Shown here: positions 32,342 through 32,396 of the stretch, piece after piece
Layout of the letters: every line of letters begins with the position of its first letter
How positions within the stretch are numbered: position 1 is the stretch's first letter
Assembly (NCBI GenBank): GCA_900553885.1
Contig: USFD01000031.1
Coordinates: 1-32,396, forward strand
Length of the DNA stretch: 32,396 bases
Reading direction: 5' to 3'
Source: an uncultured Ruminococcus sp.
Lineage (GTDB): Bacteria; Bacillota; Clostridia; Lachnospirales; Lachnospiraceae
Made by a program: the position numbers and the translations under genes
The notes under the pieces: generated by a model
Database searches by the model: none
What the model was told of the DNA's origin: nothing
What the model saw: the letters and a program-made list of their open reading frames with translations, nothing else

Positions 32342-32396
32342 CGGGGTGTGGCTCAGCTTGGCTAGAGCGCCTGGTTTGGGACCAGGAGGTCGCAGG
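32342..32396 (+). tRNA. tRNA-Pro (anticodon TGG), 3' end outside window
   Basis: The sequence begins CGGGGTG. It has a D-arm region GGCTCAGCTTGGCTAGAGC and an anticodon arm CCTGG-TTTGGGA-CCAGG with TGG at positions 34-36. The T-arm and acceptor 3' strand are cut by the window edge (55 nt present). A larger tRNA cluster may follow. Confidence 0.93.

Overview
The window looks like chromosomal core sequence from a Gram-positive anaerobe of the Clostridia, most likely a gut Lachnospiraceae (Blautia/Dorea/Mediterraneibacter-like). This rests on a Clostridium symbiosum-type pyruvate phosphate dikinase, a tryptophan T-box, PTS antitermination control, a BceRSAB-like module, a KTGD-type surface anchor and purine-rich AGGAGG ribosome sites. 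The genus is inference. Nearly all genes are on the + strand; the one clear exception is a small XRE regulator at about 5.4-5.6 kb.

Layout: 1-353 is the 3' end of ppdK. 610-3778 encodes a surface-anchored metallophosphatase followed by a YibE/F-type membrane protein. 3971-5284 is an HtrA-type protease. 5358-8204 is a small accessory-looking block: a divergent XRE regulator, an orphan beta-class DNA methyltransferase and a small exported protein, with a shared TTGTA-N7-TACAA-like dyad in both control regions. 8340-11135 holds an HPr-like protein (Lys at the usual Ser46 site), inorganic pyrophosphatase, a phasin-like protein and an ABC1/UbiB kinase-like protein.

11241-18231 is a complete tryptophan operon in the order trpE-G-D-C-F-B-A. 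It has a consensus promoter, a T-box leader with a TGG specifier and a terminator, and almost every gene pair overlaps by 4-8 nt. A nested palindrome follows. 18432-20077 encodes an undecaprenol/diacylglycerol kinase, an SseB-domain protein and a possible GNAT acetyltransferase. 20131-23564 is a glucose-type PTS unit: promoter, RAT/terminator switch, an unassigned strongly structured leader, a IICBA permease and its BglG/GlcT-family antiterminator. The antiterminator presumably acts on the RAT ahead of the permease.

23721-28495 is a four-gene antimicrobial-peptide-type sensing and export module (response regulator, intramembrane-sensing kinase, ABC ATPase, large FtsX-like permease). A second promoter before the ATPase carries direct repeats that look like response-regulator sites. 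28671-32195 holds a cytidylate-kinase-like protein, an Asn-rich 63-residue protein between palindromes, a THUMP/RlmL-like RNA methyltransferase, an RdgB-type nucleotide pyrophosphatase and a YfcE/MJ0936-type phosphodiesterase. The window ends inside a tRNA-Pro(TGG) behind a perfect consensus promoter.

No CRISPR array, prophage, transposase or rRNA was seen. The least explained parts are the XRE/methyltransferase/exported-protein block, the structured RNA between the PTS terminator and ptsG, and several long palindromes.
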